DNA of 64,000 bases from BD2-11 sp965115885. Its GTDB lineage: Bacteria > Gemmatimonadota > Gemmatimonadetes > Longimicrobiales > Gaopeijiaceae. Both the position numbers and the translations under genes were made by a program. Below the pieces are notes generated by a model. That model saw nothing but the letters and a program-made list of their open reading frames with translations, was not told the DNA's origin and ran no database searches. The DNA is taken from positions 2,666,001 through 2,730,000 of the forward strand of contig OZ220479.1 of assembly GCA_965115885.1 (NCBI GenBank), in the 5' to 3' direction. Numbering within the stretch: the stretch's first letter is position 1; each line of letters starts with the position of its first letter. Below, piece after piece: positions 36,338 through 44,986 of this stretch.

Positions 36338-37495
36338 CTATGGGGGGTTATTGATCCGGCTCAAGAGTTCGAGACTCAGCTCTTGGGCACGGGCAATCTG
36401 GCTGGAAGACATTTTGGAACTCAGAACATCCTTATCTAGGTCGGCCATGATGTCGCCTTGGGCAGCAGCAAGGTTTGACCACGCATAGGCTTCGACATAG
36501 TTCTCCGGCACTCCCTCGCCGTTGGCATACATGAAACCGAGCTTTCTCTGGGCGCTGGCGAAACCCTGCTCGGCGGCGGCCCGATACCACCGAACCGCCT
36601 CGACATCGTCCTCCGGCACTCCCTCGCCGATATCGTACATGTAACCGAGTTGAGCCTGGGCGCTGGCGAAACCCTGCTCGGCGGCGGCCTGATACCAACG
36701 GACCGCGGCGTTGCCCTGCTCGGCGGCGGCCTGATACCAACGGACCGCCTCGACATCGTTCTTCGGTACTCCCTCGCCCCTGTAGTACATGATACCGAAG
36801 TTGTACTGGGCACCGGCGTGGCCCTGCTCGGCGGCGGCCCGATACCACCGAACCGCCTCAACATCGTCCTCCGGCACTCCCTCGCCGATATCGTACATGT
36901 AACCGAGTTGAGCCTGGGCGCTATCGAAACCCTGCTCGGCGGCGGCCTGATACCAGCGGACCGCCTCAACATCGTTCTTCGGCACTCCCTCGCCGGTGGC
37001 GTACATGACACCGAGGTTGTACTGAGCTCTGGCGGTACCCTGCTCGGCGGCGGCCCGATACCAGCGGACCGCCTCAACATCGTTCTTCGGCACTCCCTCG
37101 CCGGTGGCGTACATGACACCGAGGTTGTACTGAGCTCTGGCGGTACCCTGCTCGGCGGCGGCCCGATACCACCGAATCGCCTCGACATCGTCCTCCGGTA
37201 CCCCATCACCACCGTTGGCGTACATCTCACCGAGACGGCGCTGGGCAGGGGCGTAGCCCTGCCCGGCGGCGGCCCGATACCACCGAACCGCCTCGACATC
37301 GTTCTCCGGCACCCCCTCGCCGTTGGCGTACATCTCACCGAGACGGCGCTGGGCGCCGGCGTCGCCCTGCTCGGCAGCGGCGCGGGTGGAATCATACTCA
37401 TACCCCTGCTCGGGGATATCTCGGCAACCATAAAATGCCGCCATCAACAGCACTGCCAACCTATACCTGTAGCATTTGATCTTGAGCTTGGGCAT
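36338..37495 (-). CDS. Sel1-repeat lipoprotein
   Basis: A 385-residue exported protein. The N-terminus LAVLLMAAFYGC is a lipoprotein signal with Cys 24. About nine Sel1-like (TPR-related) 36-residue units follow, each AAAEQGxAxAQxxLGxMYxxGEGVPxxDVEAVRWY. One unit (near residue 255) is cut short to EQGNAAVRWY, an internal deletion. The C-terminus AYAWSNLAAAQGD is the usual end unit and is followed by ARAQELSLELLSRI. Sel1 proteins act as scaffolds in signalling or stress responses. A role in defence is not supported by anything visible; the gene may be island cargo. The repeat units are highly similar at DNA level, so recombination between them is likely. Confidence 0.88.
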   Translation of the reverse strand: MPKLKIKCYRYRLAVLLMAAFYGCRDIPEQGYEYDSTRAAAEQGDAGAQRRLGEMYANGEGVPENDVEAVRWYRAAAGQGYAPAQRRLGEMYANGGDGVPEDDVEAIRWYRAAAEQGTARAQYNLGVMYATGEGVPKNDVEAVRWYRAAAEQGTARAQYNLGVMYATGEGVPKNDVEAVRWYQAAAEQGFDSAQAQLGYMYDIGEGVPEDDVEAVRWYRAAAEQGHAGAQYNFGIMYYRGEGVPKNDVEAVRWYQAAAEQGNAAVRWYQAAAEQGFASAQAQLGYMYDIGEGVPEDDVEAVRWYRAAAEQGFASAQRKLGFMYANGEGVPENYVEAYAWSNLAAAQGDIMADLDKDVLSSKMSSSQIARAQELSLELLSRINNPP

Positions 37496-37655
37496 GACTC
37501 GAAGCCTAGGGAGCCAGAGTAAACATCGCTTTCCACCCCAGCTTCACGCTTGAAAGCGCCAACCTGGAGCTGTTTGTTTCTACCGCAGTCTGAGGCCCGA
37601 AGGGAAGAGAGCTTCCGGCCACCAATCTTGCAACGCAATCCCCTTTCCGGCAACC
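37496..37655 (-). repeat. Sel1 upstream repeat, copy B
   Basis: Matches the sequence upstream of the broken Sel1 gene (33819-33960) in several blocks, including AACATCG, CCAGCTTCA and CGCAATC then CCTTTCCGGCAACC on the plus strand. Together with the two Sel1 copies it forms a long imperfect direct repeat flanking the pseudogene interval. Confidence 0.6.
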
Positions 37656-37687
37656 GGGGTGGCGACCTCCCCCAAGAGCACGACCCC

Positions 37688-37708
37688 CGCTAGCGCTTAG
37701 CGCTAGCG
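37688..37708. other. Near-perfect 21-base palindrome at the island/core boundary
   Basis: CGCTAGCGCT is followed by a single T and then its exact reverse complement. It lies between the Sel1 leader repeat and the recN stop, just where GC content and gene content return to core type. It could be an operator, an element end or a recombination site; no second copy was noticed at the left edge of the island near 19.75 kb. Confidence 0.7.
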
Positions 37709-37747
37709 AACCACCCTTCCACCCCCTCACAAAATCCGCGGCAATCT

Positions 37748-39430
37748 TCAGGCCTCCCCCTGCCCGCCGCCGCGCAACAGCTCGCGGGCATGGTCGCGGG
37801 ATGCCGCCGAATCCGGATCGCCGCCCAGCATGCGCGCGATCTCGTGCACGCGCCGGTCCCCATCCAGAACGAGGGCGCAGGTGCGGGCGAGGCCGTCCTC
37901 CGGCGAGAGCCGCTTCTCCACCCGCAGATGCCGACGCGCCCGGGACGCGATCTGGGCGAGGTGGGTGACGACGAACACTTGGTGCGCCCGCCCGGTCTCC
38001 CGGAGCCGCGCGCCCACGGCGTTGGCGATCTCGCCGCCCACCCCGGCGTCGATCTCGTCGAACACCAGCGTCGGAATCCGGTCCGCAGCGCCCAGAATCG
38101 ACTTGAGCGCGAGCATCACCCGGGACAGCTCGCCGCCGCTGGCGATCCGCCTGAGAGGCGCGGGCGGGAACCCCGGGTTGAGCGAAGCCAGGAACTCCAC
38201 TCGCTCCGCGCCTCCCGGGCCCACCTCGGGGAGCGGAGCGAGGGCGACCGAGAAGACCCCGCCCTCGAGCCCCAACTCCGGAAAGAGCGCCTCCACCCGC
38301 TTCTCCAGCGCGCCCGCGGCCTTGCGCCGCGCCGCGCCCAGGGCGGCCGCCTCCCGTTCCAGACGGTCCCCCGCCTCCCGGACGCGCCGCTCCAGGTCGG
38401 CGACGTCGAAGGAGGCGGTCTCGATCTCCCCGAGCTCGCCCTCCAGCCGGCACCCGGCCCCGATCACGTCCTCCAGCGTCGGCCCGTACTTGCGCTTCAG
38501 CCGAAAGATCCGGTCCAGCCGGGCCCGGACCTCCTCCAACCGGCCGGGGTCGCGCTCCAGCGCGCTGGCGTAGTCCCCCAGAAAGCGGCCCGCCTCGTTG
38601 GCCGCTTGGTACGCCTGCTCCAGCAACTCCGAGACCTCGCCCAGCGAGTCGTCCAGCCGGACGACGCCGGAGAGCGCCGCCTGCAGCGCGCGCAGGCGCG
38701 CCGCGACGGCGGCGTCGCCCGCGTAGAGCTCCTCGTAGGCGCCCGCAACGGTGCGCGCGAGCTCGTCGGCGTGCTCGAGCCGCCTCGCCTCCCGCTCGAG
38801 CGCCGCGTCCTCCCCCTCCCGGAGCGCGGCGCTCTCGATCTCGCCCAGCTGGAAGCGGAGGAAGTCGGCGCGCGTCTCGATCTCGCGGACCCTCGTCTCC
38901 AGCCGCTCCCGCTCCGCAGCCAAAGCCTGGAGCTCGCCGTGCAGCCCGGCCACGACGCGCGCCCGTCCGCGCGCGCCCGCCAGGGAGTCCAGCAGCTTGC
39001 GCTGTTCGGCCGGCCGGAGCAGGCTCTGGTGCTCGTGCTGTCCGTGCAGGTCGACCAAGTGGCGCCCGAGCTCGCGCAACAGCCCCACCGTGGCGGAGGA
39101 GTCGTTCACCCAAGCCCGGTTGCGCCCCCGGCGCGCCACCTCCCGCCGCAGCACCAGCACGCCGCCGTCCGCGGCCAGCCCCGCCGCCTCGAGCCGCTCC
39201 CGCACGGGCGCGGAGTCCTCGACGTCGAAGGCCGCCTCGATCAGGGCGCGGCGGGCTCCCTCGCGGACGACCCCGGGGCTCGCCCGCTCGCCCAGCAGGC
39301 AGGCGAGCGCGCCCACCACCAGCGACTTGCCCGAACCGGTCTCGCCTGAGAGGACGTTCAGGCCCGGCGCCCCGTCCAGCGCCAGCTCGTCGATCACGGC
39401 GTAGTCGCGGATCCGCAGTTCGATCAGCAT
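37748..39430 (-). CDS. recN: DNA repair protein RecN
   Basis: SMC-like ATPase acting in double-strand break repair. The 560-residue length is usual. Walker A GETGSGKS is at about 30-37, the N-terminus MLIELRIRDYAVIDELAL is typical, and LVDLHGQHEHQSL follows near 130. Two long coiled-coil arms occupy the middle (Glu/Arg/Ala-rich). The C-terminal ABC signature is ASGGELSRVMLALK, with Walker B TLVFDEIDAGVGG and VTHLAQIA after it. It lies 97 bases downstream of nadK in the same direction, a very common pair. Confidence 0.96.
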   Translation of the reverse strand: MLIELRIRDYAVIDELALDGAPGLNVLSGETGSGKSLVVGALACLLGERASPGVVREGARRALIEAAFDVEDSAPVRERLEAAGLAADGGVLVLRREVARRGRNRAWVNDSSATVGLLRELGRHLVDLHGQHEHQSLLRPAEQRKLLDSLAGARGRARVVAGLHGELQALAAERERLETRVREIETRADFLRFQLGEIESAALREGEDAALEREARRLEHADELARTVAGAYEELYAGDAAVAARLRALQAALSGVVRLDDSLGEVSELLEQAYQAANEAGRFLGDYASALERDPGRLEEVRARLDRIFRLKRKYGPTLEDVIGAGCRLEGELGEIETASFDVADLERRVREAGDRLEREAAALGAARRKAAGALEKRVEALFPELGLEGGVFSVALAPLPEVGPGGAERVEFLASLNPGFPPAPLRRIASGGELSRVMLALKSILGAADRIPTLVFDEIDAGVGGEIANAVGARLRETGRAHQVFVVTHLAQIASRARRHLRVEKRLSPEDGLARTCALVLDGDRRVHEIARMLGGDPDSAASRDHARELLRGGGQGEA

Positions 39431-39527
39431 GGCGTCCCGGCGCCGTCCGGGGATCGCCGACGCGCCGCTTCCCCGCCGACCGCGGCTCGGGAGCCTTCCG
39501 CCTCCGGGACGCGTTCCGCGATCCCCC

Positions 39528-40424
39528 TCATGCGCCCGAAGGAGATTCCAGCGCCCAGTTCAGCTTCCGCCTCAGCGTGGAGAAGAAGGTGTGTTCGGGA
39601 AAGCGGAGGAGGGGCACGCGCACCGTGCCGGTCCGGATCTCGACGACCGAACCGGGCGCGACGGCCACCGCCTCCCGGCCGTCCACGGTCAGCGCCAGAT
39701 CGGCCGGAGGCCCCGCCTCCCGGACGAGGACGCGCTCGTCGGCGGCCAGCACAAGCGGCCGGACGGCCAGCGTGTGCGGACAGATCGGGGTCACCAGGAT
39801 GCAGTCCACCCCGGGCGCGACGATGGGCCCGCCCGCGGACAGGGAGTAGGCCGTCGAGCCGGTGGGCGTGGAGACGATCACGCCGTCGCCGACGAAGCTG
39901 CCGATCTTCTCGCGGGTTCCGTCGTGCCCCACGAACAGGTCGAGCCGGGAGACCCGGGCCGCCCCGCCGCTGTGCACCACGAAGTCGTTGAGCGCCACCC
40001 GAGGGTCCTCCCGCCCGTCCCGCCCGAGAACGGCCGCCTCCAGCGTGGTGCGGCGGTCGAGCGTGAACTCGCCGCTTCTCAGGCGCTCGAAGGCGGTCTC
40101 GAGATCGGAGCCCGACGAGGAGGTGAGGAAGCCCAGGTGCCCGAGGTTGATGCCTAGGACCGGGACGTCCCGTCCGGTGACCTTGCGCGCGCCCCGCAGA
40201 AGCGTTCCGTCGCCCCCCAGCGTGACCAGAAGGTCCAGCCCGTCCTCCCCGCCCCGGAGCGCCCGCGCGCCCGGTCCGGCTTGGGCGAGGATGTCCGGGG
40301 CGCAGAGAAGCTCCATGCCGACCCCCCGCGCCAGCTCCCCCAGACGCGCCAGCGAGCGGGCGAGACCGGATTGCCCCGGAAGCGCGAAAACGCCGATGCG
40401 CCGGACGGGGGCGGGAGGGACCAT
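39528..40424 (-). CDS. nadK: NAD kinase
   Basis: Phosphorylates NAD to NADP. The 298-residue protein contains the GGDGT motif in LVTLGGDGTLLRGA, NLGHLGFLT, the NDFVVH motif and TPTGSTAYSLSAGGPI, all diagnostic. It starts at ATG 40424, 21 bases after the dxs stop, and precedes recN. The order dxs-nadK-recN is conserved in many bacteria. Confidence 0.96.
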   Translation of the reverse strand: MVPPAPVRRIGVFALPGQSGLARSLARLGELARGVGMELLCAPDILAQAGPGARALRGGEDGLDLLVTLGGDGTLLRGARKVTGRDVPVLGINLGHLGFLTSSSGSDLETAFERLRSGEFTLDRRTTLEAAVLGRDGREDPRVALNDFVVHSGGAARVSRLDLFVGHDGTREKIGSFVGDGVIVSTPTGSTAYSLSAGGPIVAPGVDCILVTPICPHTLAVRPLVLAADERVLVREAGPPADLALTVDGREAVAVAPGSVVEIRTGTVRVPLLRFPEHTFFSTLRRKLNWALESPSGA

Positions 40425-40445
40425 GGCGGTGCCCGCGGGGGGAGC

Positions 40446-42368
40446 CTACGTGCCCTCGTCCGCCGCCAACGCGCGGATTCCGGGCTCCCCCTCCGTCATC
40501 CAGCGGGCCTCGCGCGCGATCCCCGCCGCGTCCAGCCCCGCCTCCGCGAGCAACTCCTCGCGGCCCCCGTGCTCGATGAACGCATCCGGGAGTCCCAGCG
40601 TCCGCACGGTCGCCCGCGCGCCCGCGCGCGCCTGGATCTCGCGCGCCGCGAACGCCCCGAAGCCGTTGACGACGGTACCCTCCTCGACGGTCAGGACGCG
40701 CGCGTGCGTGCGGAGCACGAGTTCGAGCGCCTTCTCGTCGTAGGGCTTGAGGAAACGGCAGTTGACCACGGCCGCGTCGACGCCCTCCTCCGCGAGCGCC
40801 TCCGCGGCCGAGAGCGCCTCGAGCACCATGGTGCCGACGGCGAGAATGGCCAAGTCCCGTCCCGGACGCAGCGCCTCCCAGCTGCCGTAGGGAACAGGCT
40901 CGATCTCGTGGGTCGGCGGAACCTCGGCCGGAACCGCGTCGCGCGGATAGCGGATGGCGAAGGGGCCCGCGTCGTGCGCCAAGCCGGTCTTCATGAGGCC
41001 GACGAGTTCCCGGCCGTCCATGGGCGCGGCGACGGTCATGCCCGGCACGGACAGCATGTAGGCGATGTCGAAGGCGCCGTGGTGGGTGGGTCCGTCGGCG
41101 CCCGCCACCCCCGCCCGGTCCATGCAGAAGAGCACCGGAAGGTCCTGCAGGGCGACGTCGTGCACGATGGAGTCGAAGCCCCGCTGCAGGAAGGTGGAGT
41201 AGATGGCCACCACCGGGCGCATCCCCTCCGTGGCCATGCCGGCGGCTGAGGTCACCCCGTGCGCCTCGGCGATCCCCACGTCGAAGAAGCGGTCCGGGAA
41301 CGCCTTGGCGAAGAGGTCGGTGCTGGTCCCGCTGGGCATCGCGGCGGTGATGGCCGCGATGCGCGGATCCTCCGCCGCCAGATCGGTCAGCGCCTTGCCG
41401 AACACTTTCTGGTAGCGGGGCAGGCCGACCGGCTTCTTCGGGGACGTCCCGGTGATCTTGTCCCACGGGGAGGACGCGTGCCACTTCACCGGATCCGCCT
41501 CCGCCGGCTCGTAGCCCTTCCCCTTCTGGGTGACCAGGTGGATCAGCACCGGCCCCTTGAGTCGGCGGACCCGCCGCAGGGTGCTCACGAGAAGCTGGAC
41601 GTCGTGCCCGTCGAGCGGTCCGAAGTAGCGGAATCCGAGCTCGTGGAAGAGCATGCCGGGAACCAGGAGGTGCTTCACGCTCTCCTCGAACCTGCCGGCG
41701 GCGGACTGCATCACGTCGGCGATGCTGGTGGGGACGCGCCGCACCAGCTCGCTCACCTGATCGCGCACCCGATTGTACAGGGGGTTGGTGATGACGCCGT
41801 TCAGGTACTTGTTGATCGCCCCGACGTTGGGCGCGATCGACATGTCGTTGTCGTTCAGGACCACGATCAGATCGCGGTCGCTCGCGCCCGCGTTGTTCAG
41901 CGCCTCGTAGGCGAGGCCGCAACCGATGGCGCCGTCCCCGATCACCGCGACGACGTCGAAGTCCTCCTCCTTGTGGTCGCGGCCGATCGAGATCCCCACC
42001 GCGGCCGAGATCGAGGTCGCGGCGTGTCCCGCGCCGAAGACGTCGAAGTCGGACTCGGAACGCCGCAGGAAGGGGGCGAGCCCGTCCTTGGTGCGGATGG
42101 TGTCCAGGCGGTCGTTCCTGCCCGTCAGGATCTTGTGGATGTAGGCCTGGTGGCCCGTGTCCCACACGATCCGGTCGCGCGGCGTGTCGAAGACGTAGTG
42201 GAGCGCCACGGTGAGCTCGGCGACGCCCAGACTGCCCCCGAAGTGTCCGCCGACCCGAGCCACGACGTCGATGAGACGCTCGCGCGCCTCCCGAACCAGT
42301 TCGGGCAGCCGGGACCTCGGGAGCCTGCGCACGTCCGCCGGTTGTTTGACGTAGTCGAGAATGGCCAT
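40446..42368 (-). CDS. dxs: 1-deoxy-D-xylulose-5-phosphate synthase
   Basis: First enzyme of the MEP isoprenoid pathway: pyruvate and glyceraldehyde-3-phosphate give DXP, with thiamine diphosphate as cofactor. The 640-residue protein starts MAILDYVKQPADVRRL at ATG 42368, preceded by GGAGGAACGA. Family motifs are the early HFGGSLGVAELTVALHYVF (shown in parts), the ThDP motif GDGAIGCGLAYEALNNAG with NDNDMSI, GPTHHGAFDIAY and GSWEALRPG. The open frame continues upstream into ispA in another register, so the true start is set by the ribosome binding site. A 9-bp hairpin lies 29-50 bases upstream. It follows ispA, which uses products of the same pathway. Confidence 0.97.
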   Translation of the reverse strand: MAILDYVKQPADVRRLPRSRLPELVREARERLIDVVARVGGHFGGSLGVAELTVALHYVFDTPRDRIVWDTGHQAYIHKILTGRNDRLDTIRTKDGLAPFLRRSESDFDVFGAGHAATSISAAVGISIGRDHKEEDFDVVAVIGDGAIGCGLAYEALNNAGASDRDLIVVLNDNDMSIAPNVGAINKYLNGVITNPLYNRVRDQVSELVRRVPTSIADVMQSAAGRFEESVKHLLVPGMLFHELGFRYFGPLDGHDVQLLVSTLRRVRRLKGPVLIHLVTQKGKGYEPAEADPVKWHASSPWDKITGTSPKKPVGLPRYQKVFGKALTDLAAEDPRIAAITAAMPSGTSTDLFAKAFPDRFFDVGIAEAHGVTSAAGMATEGMRPVVAIYSTFLQRGFDSIVHDVALQDLPVLFCMDRAGVAGADGPTHHGAFDIAYMLSVPGMTVAAPMDGRELVGLMKTGLAHDAGPFAIRYPRDAVPAEVPPTHEIEPVPYGSWEALRPGRDLAILAVGTMVLEALSAAEALAEEGVDAAVVNCRFLKPYDEKALELVLRTHARVLTVEEGTVVNGFGAFAAREIQARAGARATVRTLGLPDAFIEHGGREELLAEAGLDAAGIAREARWMTEGEPGIRALAADEGT

Positions 42369-42396
42369 TCGTTCCTCCGTCCGATGACGCCGCGGT

Positions 42397-42418
42397 CCCC
42401 GCGACGTCGGTCGCGGGG
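42397..42418 (-). promoter_or_regulatory. 9-bp GC-rich hairpin upstream of dxs
   Basis: CCCCGCGAC and GTCGCGGGG pair perfectly around a GTCG loop in the 106 bases between the ispA stop and the dxs start. No T-tract follows on either strand, so it is not a standard intrinsic terminator. It may pause transcription, stabilise the dxs message or simply separate the two cistrons. Confidence 0.5.
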
Positions 42419-42474
42419 TCGTGAAGGGTATAACCGCAGGGACCCGAACAGTTGCACGCTCCGCCCGCGTCCCG

Positions 42475-43410
42475 TTACCGGCGTCGGCGCACGACGTACT
42501 CCGCGAGCGCCTCCATGGACCGGGAATCGAGCCCTGCGCCGGCCAACGCCCGCTTCGCCAGGGCGGTTTGGCGGAGCGCCCGCGCGCGGGCGCCCTCCAG
42601 CCCGTGGAGCCCGACGTAGGTCGACTTGCCCAAGGCCCTGTCGCTCGGGTGCTTGCCCAGCCGGTCGGCCGACGAGGTGGCGTCCAGGACGTCGTCGGCG
42701 ATCTGGAAGGCGAGCCCCAGCGCGCGTCCGTAGCGCTCGAGGGCTTCGCTGCGACGCGCGTCGGCCCCGGCGGCCAAGGCGCCGATCCGGGGGGCCGCCG
42801 CCAGCAGCGCCCCGGTCTTGAGCGCGTGCAGTCGGTCGAGCCGCTCCGGCGCAAGGGTGCGGCCCTCCGACTCCAGGTCGAGGGCCTGCCCGCCCACCAT
42901 CCCTCCGGCGCCCGCGGCGCGCGCCAGCGCGCGCACGATTCGGCGCGCGGTCTCCCGCGGGCATCCCAGATCGAGCGCGGCGCGCCACGCCTGCAGCGCC
43001 GCGCCCGGGATCAACGTCGCCGCGGCCCGGGTCGCCCGGCGGGCTCCGAACACGCGGTGGGGCGTGGGCGCCCCCCGCCTCAAGCGGGCGTCGTCCATGC
43101 ACGGCAGGTCGTCGTGCACGAGGGAATAGGCGTGGATCATCTCGAGGGACGCGGCCAAGTCGTAGCAGCCGTCCCCGGCTTCGCGTCCGCACGCCTCGTA
43201 GGCCGCCGCGCACAGGATGGGCCGGATCCGCTTTCCGTCGGTGAGCAGGCCCTGCCGGAGCGCCGGAGCGAGGGACGCCGCGAAGCTCGGGGCCAAGGCG
43301 GCCAGGGCCCGCTCCAGGGCCGCGTCGACCCGCCGCCCCCGCTCCCGGAGGTAGGAGGGCAGGTCGAAGGATTCGCCGACCGGCGGCGCCTCCGCCGGGG
43401 GCGCGCTCAC
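42475..43410 (-). CDS. ispA: Polyprenyl (farnesyl/geranylgeranyl) diphosphate synthase
   Basis: Builds C15-C20 prenyl diphosphates from IPP and DMAPP. The 311-residue protein has the first aspartate-rich motif DDLPCMDDARLRRG with the short spacing typical of the FPP/GGPP group, GKRIRPILC, KTGALL, and the second aspartate motif FQIADDVLD. It starts with a Pro/Ala-rich tail. It overlaps xseB by 4 bases and precedes dxs, the familiar xseB-ispA-dxs order. Chain length cannot be settled from motifs alone. Confidence 0.93.
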   Translation of the reverse strand: MSAPPAEAPPVGESFDLPSYLRERGRRVDAALERALAALAPSFAASLAPALRQGLLTDGKRIRPILCAAAYEACGREAGDGCYDLAASLEMIHAYSLVHDDLPCMDDARLRRGAPTPHRVFGARRATRAAATLIPGAALQAWRAALDLGCPRETARRIVRALARAAGAGGMVGGQALDLESEGRTLAPERLDRLHALKTGALLAAAPRIGALAAGADARRSEALERYGRALGLAFQIADDVLDATSSADRLGKHPSDRALGKSTYVGLHGLEGARARALRQTALAKRALAGAGLDSRSMEALAEYVVRRRR

Positions 43411-43676
43411 CCGACGTCGTTCCGCCGCCGGACCTCGTCCCCGATCAGCTCCTCGACGCGGAGCTCCGCGTCGGCCAGGATCCGCTCCGCGGCGCGGACG
43501 TGGCGGACGCCCTCCTCGAAGAGCGCGAGGCTCCGTTCCAGCTCGACGTCCTGGGCGTCGAGGGCGGCGACGATCCGGTCGAGACGCCGCAACCGCTCCT
43601 CGATCGACATCGTCCGCTCCGTCCCCGCGTCCGGGGCGAGCTGCAAATTCGGCGCGGTGCGCCCGGGCTCATCCAT
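43407..43676 (-). CDS. xseB: Exodeoxyribonuclease VII small subunit
   Basis: Small subunit of the single-strand DNA exonuclease VII. The 89-residue product contains the family core MSIEERLRRLDRIVAALD and ELERSLALFEEGVRHVRAAERIL. The ATG at 43676 has GGAGAACG upstream; a later start at MSIEERL (43610) would give a shorter, more typical protein. It overlaps ispA by 4 bases and follows xseA by 15. Confidence 0.92.
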   Translation of the reverse strand: MDEPGRTAPNLQLAPDAGTERTMSIEERLRRLDRIVAALDAQDVELERSLALFEEGVRHVRAAERILADAELRVEELIGDEVRRRNDVG

Positions 43677-43691
43677 GGGTCGTTCTCCGGA

Positions 43692-44975
43692 TCACGAGGA
43701 GTCGGGACGGGATTCGGTCACGCGGCATCCGACCCGGCCGTCGACCACGCGCAGATCGAAGGAGGAGCCCGCCGCGAACTCGGCGACGCCGCGGAGCACC
43801 CGGCCCGAGGAGTCGAGCGGCACCGCGTACCCGCGCCGGAGGGTGGCCAGGGGCGAGAGCGCGTCCAAGCGGACGGCGGCGTTCTCCGTCCGGGCCCTGC
43901 GGGAGGCGAGCTGGGCGCGCATCGCGGCGGCCAAGCGCTCGCCGCGCCCCCGCGCCTCGGCCCTGCGCGGCCCGAGAACGCCGCGGACGCCCCGGCGGAG
44001 CCGGTCCGAGCGGGCCTCCAGAGCGTCGCGGCGGCGGCGCGCGAAACGCCTGAGACCGGCGGGCAGACGCAGGCGCAGATCGGCCAGCCGCCGGACGAAG
44101 GCGGCGCGGTCGGGAACCACCGCCTCCGCGCCGGCCGAGGGGGTGGGCGCGCGCAGGTCGGCCACCAGATCCGCGATGGTGACGTCCACCTCGTGTCCCA
44201 CGGCCGAGACCACCGGCACCGGGCAGGCCGCGATGGCGCGCGCCACCTCCTCCCGGTTGAACGCCCACAGGTCCTCCATCGAACCTCCTCCCCGCGCCAC
44301 CAGGACCACGTCCGCCCGCCCGCTCGCGCCGAGCTCGCCGATGGCCCGGGCCACGTCTTCCGCGGCGCCGTCCCCCTGCACGCGCGCGTCGCGCAACAGC
44401 ACCCGCGTCCAAGGCGCGCGCGCGCCGACGACCGACAGGATGTCGTGCAGAACGGCCCCCGTGGCGGAGGTCGCCACCCCCACGCAGGCCGGACACGAGG
44501 GCAACGCGCGCTTGCGGGCGGGGTCCGTCAGGCCCTCCGCCTCCATCCTGCGCCGCACCTTCTCGAAAGCCTTCCGCCACAGTCCCTCCCCGTCCTCCGC
44601 CTCGAGCCGGCGCACGCGCAGCTGATACTTGCCGCGCACCTCGTAGAGCGTCACCGAGCCGAACGCCCGCACGCGCGCGCCGACCTCGGGGTCGGCCGGC
44701 AACCGGCGGGCGTCGCCGGCGAACATGACCGCGGCGATCTCGGCGGTCTCGTCCTTGAGGGTGAAGTAGCGGTGTCCGGAGGCGACGCGGCGCCAGCCGC
44801 CGACCTCCCCCGCCACGCAGAGCGCCGACATGCCCTGTTCGAGAAGCCGCCGCGCGCGGCGGTTCACCTGCGCGACCGTCCACGGCTCTTCGGCCCGTCC
44901 GCGCGGCGCCTTCTCCCGCGTCCCGCGCGCGGCGCTTTGGAAGAGGTCGAGCGTCCCGCCGCCCGTCGCGGACAC
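43692..44975 (-). CDS. xseA: Exodeoxyribonuclease VII large subunit
   Basis: Catalytic subunit of exonuclease VII, degrading single-stranded DNA for repair and recombination. The 427-residue protein has the N-terminal OB domain (WTVAQVNRRARRLLEQG, VAGEVGGWRRVASGHRYFTLKDE in parts), the central catalytic part with ALPSCPACVGVATSATGAVLHDI (shorter pieces visible), LVARGGGSMEDLWAFN and the GHEVDVTIAD motif, and a C-terminal coiled coil. The start is GTG 44975, 11 bases after the folD stop; the upstream frame is a shadow of folD. Confidence 0.94.
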   Translation of the reverse strand: MSATGGGTLDLFQSAARGTREKAPRGRAEEPWTVAQVNRRARRLLEQGMSALCVAGEVGGWRRVASGHRYFTLKDETAEIAAVMFAGDARRLPADPEVGARVRAFGSVTLYEVRGKYQLRVRRLEAEDGEGLWRKAFEKVRRRMEAEGLTDPARKRALPSCPACVGVATSATGAVLHDILSVVGARAPWTRVLLRDARVQGDGAAEDVARAIGELGASGRADVVLVARGGGSMEDLWAFNREEVARAIAACPVPVVSAVGHEVDVTIADLVADLRAPTPSAGAEAVVPDRAAFVRRLADLRLRLPAGLRRFARRRRDALEARSDRLRRGVRGVLGPRRAEARGRGERLAAAMRAQLASRRARTENAAVRLDALSPLATLRRGYAVPLDSSGRVLRGVAEFAAGSSFDLRVVDGRVGCRVTESRPDSS

Positions 44976-44986
44976 GAAGCGGCGGC

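Noticed and set aside
40281..42821. Large plus-strand frames opposite nadK, dxs and ispA
   Set aside because: They are antisense shadows typical of high-GC genes, with no domains or ribosome binding sites.
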